Source of the DNA: Pseudomonas sichuanensis
Lineage (GTDB): Bacteria > Pseudomonadota > Gammaproteobacteria > Pseudomonadales > Pseudomonadaceae
Assembly: GCF_003231305.1 (NCBI RefSeq)
Contig: NZ_QKVM01000012.1
Location: forward strand, 1 to 64,000
Length of the DNA: 64,000 nucleotides
Direction of reading: 5' to 3'
Part shown: positions 62,129-64,000 of the stretch, piece after piece
How positions within the stretch are numbered: the first letter of the stretch is position 1
Layout: each line of letters starts with the position of its first letter
Translations under genes and position numbers: made by a program
The notes under the pieces: model-generated
The model's database searches: none
The model's input: the letters and a program-made list of their open reading frames with translations, nothing else
What the model was told of the DNA's origin: nothing

Positions 62129-63028
62129 ATGGACCGCTTCGAGGCCATGCGCGCTTTTTCCCGAGTGGTGGAAACCGGCAGTTTCAGCAAGGCCGCCGAG
62201 ACCCTGAACATCAGTCGCACCAGCGTCACCCAGCTGATCCAGCAACTGGAAGCGCGGTTGCGGGTGCGCCTGCTCAATCGCACCACCCGACGGGTGAGCG
62301 TGACCCATGATGGCGCCCAGTTCCATGAGCGCGTGCAGCGCCTGCTGGCCGACCTGGAATACGCCGAAAGCAGCCTGGGCGAAGCCGCCCAGCGCCCGCG
62401 TGGCAAGCTCAGGGTCGATGTGCCGAGCCCGCTGGCCCGTCTGGTGCTGGTGCCCGCGCTGGCCGAGTTTCATGCCCGCTACCCCGATATCCAGATCGAG
62501 ATGGGCGTCAGTGATCGTATGGTCGACATCATCGGCGAACATGTCGATTGCGTGGTGCGCGGCGGCGAGTTGCTCGACCAGTCGCTGATGGCGCGGCGGG
62601 TGGCCGACCTGCAGTTGGGGGTCTACGCCGCGGCGGCTTATCTTGAACGCCTGGGCACACCGACCCACCCCGGCGAATTGGAAGGCTCGGCCCATCGTGT
62701 GGTGGGGTTTCTCTGGGCGCGAACCGGCAGGCCGTTGCCGCTGAACCTGGCGCGAGGGGCGCAGCACGTGCAGGTCCAGGGGCACTGCGTGTTGGCGGTC
62801 GACGATGGCAACGCCTACCTCGCGGCCGGCCTGGCTGGCCTGGGCGTGCTCTGGTTACCGGACTACATGGCCCGTGAGCAGGTGGCCCAGGGCGCGCTGG
62901 TGCGTCTGTTCGAAGACTGGCAGCTGGCGCCCATGCCGTTGTACGTCGCCTATCCGCCGAATCGCCACGTGAGCGCACGGCTGCGGGTGTTCATCGACTG
63001 GGTGACGCAAGTGGCTGCCAGGCTCTGA
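62129..63028 (+). CDS. LysR-family regulator
   Basis: The 299-residue protein has the LysR helix-turn-helix (RFEAMRAFSRVVETGSFSKAAETLNISRTS in pieces, residues 3-32) and an effector domain from residue 90. ATG 62129 is preferred over a longer frame because the family begins there. It is divergent from the RidA gene and may control it, the usual arrangement for LysR proteins. Confidence 0.88.
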   Translation: MDRFEAMRAFSRVVETGSFSKAAETLNISRTSVTQLIQQLEARLRVRLLNRTTRRVSVTHDGAQFHERVQRLLADLEYAESSLGEAAQRPRGKLRVDVPSPLARLVLVPALAEFHARYPDIQIEMGVSDRMVDIIGEHVDCVVRGGELLDQSLMARRVADLQLGVYAAAAYLERLGTPTHPGELEGSAHRVVGFLWARTGRPLPLNLARGAQHVQVQGHCVLAVDDGNAYLAAGLAGLGVLWLPDYMAREQVAQGALVRLFEDWQLAPMPLYVAYPPNRHVSARLRVFIDWVTQVAARL

Positions 63029-63050
63029 CAGGGGCTTGTGCTCTGGCAGG

Positions 63051-63716
63051 TCAGGCAAGCAGGTCCTCGTGGAAGGCCCCGTACGCTAGCTCCGGGTGGG
63101 CGATCTGGATTTCCAGGATCCACAAGCCTTCGCCCGGCTGCCCGTCGAATGCGCCCAGGTCACCGGCCCGGTAGATGGCATGGGGGAAGTCGCTGACGCG
63201 GTGGCCCTTGATTTCCAGGTTCAGTTGCCAGCCCATTTCCCGCGCGCGCTCGGCGGCAAAATCGTACAGCTCGATGCCCGTCACCCCTTGGCTGCGCCAG
63301 TGCGCCTGAACCTCGTCGAACAGGGTTTTCACTGCCGCGGCGCAGGCGATCATCTGTGGGTCGTTGCCGGTGACGAAGGTGGTGCCGGCATCACCCTCAT
63401 GGCCTTCCCAGACCACGCCCATGTCGATGAAATAGATGTCGTCCGCGCCCAGCACCGGGTCACCGTCGGAGCGCTGCTTGAAGGTCTTCAGGGTGTTGGC
63501 GCCAAAGCGGATGTGGGTGGGGTGCCAGATCCGCTGCATGCCCAGTGCCTCCAGCACTTGCTGGCCCAGCGCGCGAGCCTCGGATTCGCGCATGCCGGGG
63601 CGGATGCCCTGGGCGATGCGCTCGACGGCCTGCCAGGTCATGCGCTGGGCATGTTTCATCAGCTCCAGCTGATAGGGGGCACCCACAGCTTCCTTTGCAG
63701 CGTTCGTGGCAGTCAT
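63051..63716 (-). CDS. M24 peptidase-like protein (Xaa-Pro aminopeptidase family)
   Basis: The 221-residue protein has the creatinase/aminopeptidase fold: HAQRMTWQAVERIAQGIRPG, DDIYFIDMGVVWEGHEGDAGTTFVTG (two metal Asp residues), and a C-terminal LWILEIQIAHPELAYG with a metal Glu. It is shorter than aminopeptidase P because the N-terminal domain is missing. GAGGAG lies before ATG 63716. The substrate is unknown. Confidence 0.8.
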   Translation of the reverse strand: MTATNAAKEAVGAPYQLELMKHAQRMTWQAVERIAQGIRPGMRESEARALGQQVLEALGMQRIWHPTHIRFGANTLKTFKQRSDGDPVLGADDIYFIDMGVVWEGHEGDAGTTFVTGNDPQMIACAAAVKTLFDEVQAHWRSQGVTGIELYDFAAERAREMGWQLNLEIKGHRVSDFPHAIYRAGDLGAFDGQPGEGLWILEIQIAHPELAYGAFHEDLLA

Positions 63717-63755
63717 GCCGGCACTCCTCATCAGGGGTATTTCGTTATGGTTTTT

Positions 63756-64000
63756 TTATACAGCGATAAGCTGCGGGACCTCAACCTCCGGGCGCAGGCC
63801 GCGCAGGAACAGGTCGGCCAGCGCCTGGGTCGACGCCCGCGTCGGCTTGAGGCGCGCCGAGCTGCCGGGCGCCTCGCCGAAACGGAAACTGGCCAGGGGC
63901 GTGGACCAGAGGAACAGTAGCAGATGCTCTGGCGCGGTCCGGGCAATCAGGCCGCGCTCCATCCACTGCGCAAGGCAGGCCAGGTTCTGCCGGGCGCTGT
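63756..64000 (-). CDS. Partial TetR-like regulator, C-terminal part
   Basis: The C-terminal 80 residues of a gene that enters from the right edge. The visible part (NLACLAQWMERGLIARTAPE, LLLFLWSTPLASFR, ALADLFLRGLRPEVE) fits the ligand domain of TetR-family regulators. The helix-turn-helix is outside the window, so the call rests on the C-terminal pattern and is tentative. Confidence 0.5.
   Translation of the reverse strand, partial: SARQNLACLAQWMERGLIARTAPEHLLLFLWSTPLASFRFGEAPGSSARLKPTRASTQALADLFLRGLRPEVEVPQLIAV

Overview
The window looks like a chromosome of the Pseudomonas putida group. The evidence is the set of Pseudomonas-type genes (OprD porin, DUF2790, DUF3077/DUF6124-like small proteins, a malate:quinone oxidoreductase, the carboxynorspermidine pair), high GC with G/C-ending codons, and REP palindromes of the GTGGGAGCGGGCTTGCC and CTGTAGGAGCGGCC types. 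Positions 1-26802 are the right-hand part of an integrated phage-derived element. Positions 26803-64000 are host chromosome with a few accessory genes.

The element has three parts. (a) A leftward operon (9103 down to 1) starts at a sigma-70 promoter (9720-9748) whose spacer holds an operator. It encodes a chain of small overlapping genes, Erf-type annealing protein, DnaQ-like exonuclease, SSB, an RMF-like small protein, a C5 DNA methyltransferase and a complete diversity-generating retroelement (DGR). The DGR has a reverse transcriptase (1983-3191), a template repeat (3131-3231), an Avd accessory protein (3396-3752) and three target genes (3805-4413, 4483-5079, 8627-9103). Each target ends in a 101-nt variable repeat that differs from the template almost only at template adenines (41 of 43 substitutions by eye). 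(b) The control region (9720-12877) holds a non-cleavable-looking repressor, a HipA-like kinase, an unknown protein, a Cro-like protein and two small proteins; the same operator core occurs at both outward promoters. (c) A rightward tail and lysis module (12993-26571) encodes neck protein, sheath, tube, assembly chaperones with a likely -1 frameshift, a tape measure carrying a lysozyme domain, baseplate, fibre, fibre chaperone, endolysin and nested spanins. No terminase, portal or capsid gene lies between the cro-like gene and the right attachment site. The element is therefore either a head-less, tailocin-like particle locus or a prophage that lost its head genes. Two secreted-protein genes on the opposite strand sit inside the tail operon. 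The element ends at a 3' half of tRNA-Pro(GGG) (26756-26802), so the intact tRNA and the integrase should lie left of the window.

Right of the element are: an McrA-like HNH nuclease; small Pseudomonas-specific genes with a structured leader; a two-part YeeE/YedE transporter; metY; an orphan type VI module (hcp, DUF4225 effector, two related immunity-like membrane proteins and two remnants); a SCO1-cytochrome c fusion beside a large multicopper oxidase; a TauE-like permease; an OprD porin; a PRTase, a PP2C phosphatase and a lipoprotein; an AraC regulator; an EamA exporter; a Fur-box TonB-dependent siderophore receptor; a LexA-box radical SAM/DUF4130 repair pair; mqo; a second lspA; a methyltransferase; the carboxynorspermidine dehydrogenase/decarboxylase pair; and several single-gene units up to a TetR-like gene cut by the window edge.

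The most unusual feature is that the three DGR-diversified proteins are made from the repressor-controlled early operon, with recombination genes, rather than from the tail operon, in an element without visible head genes.
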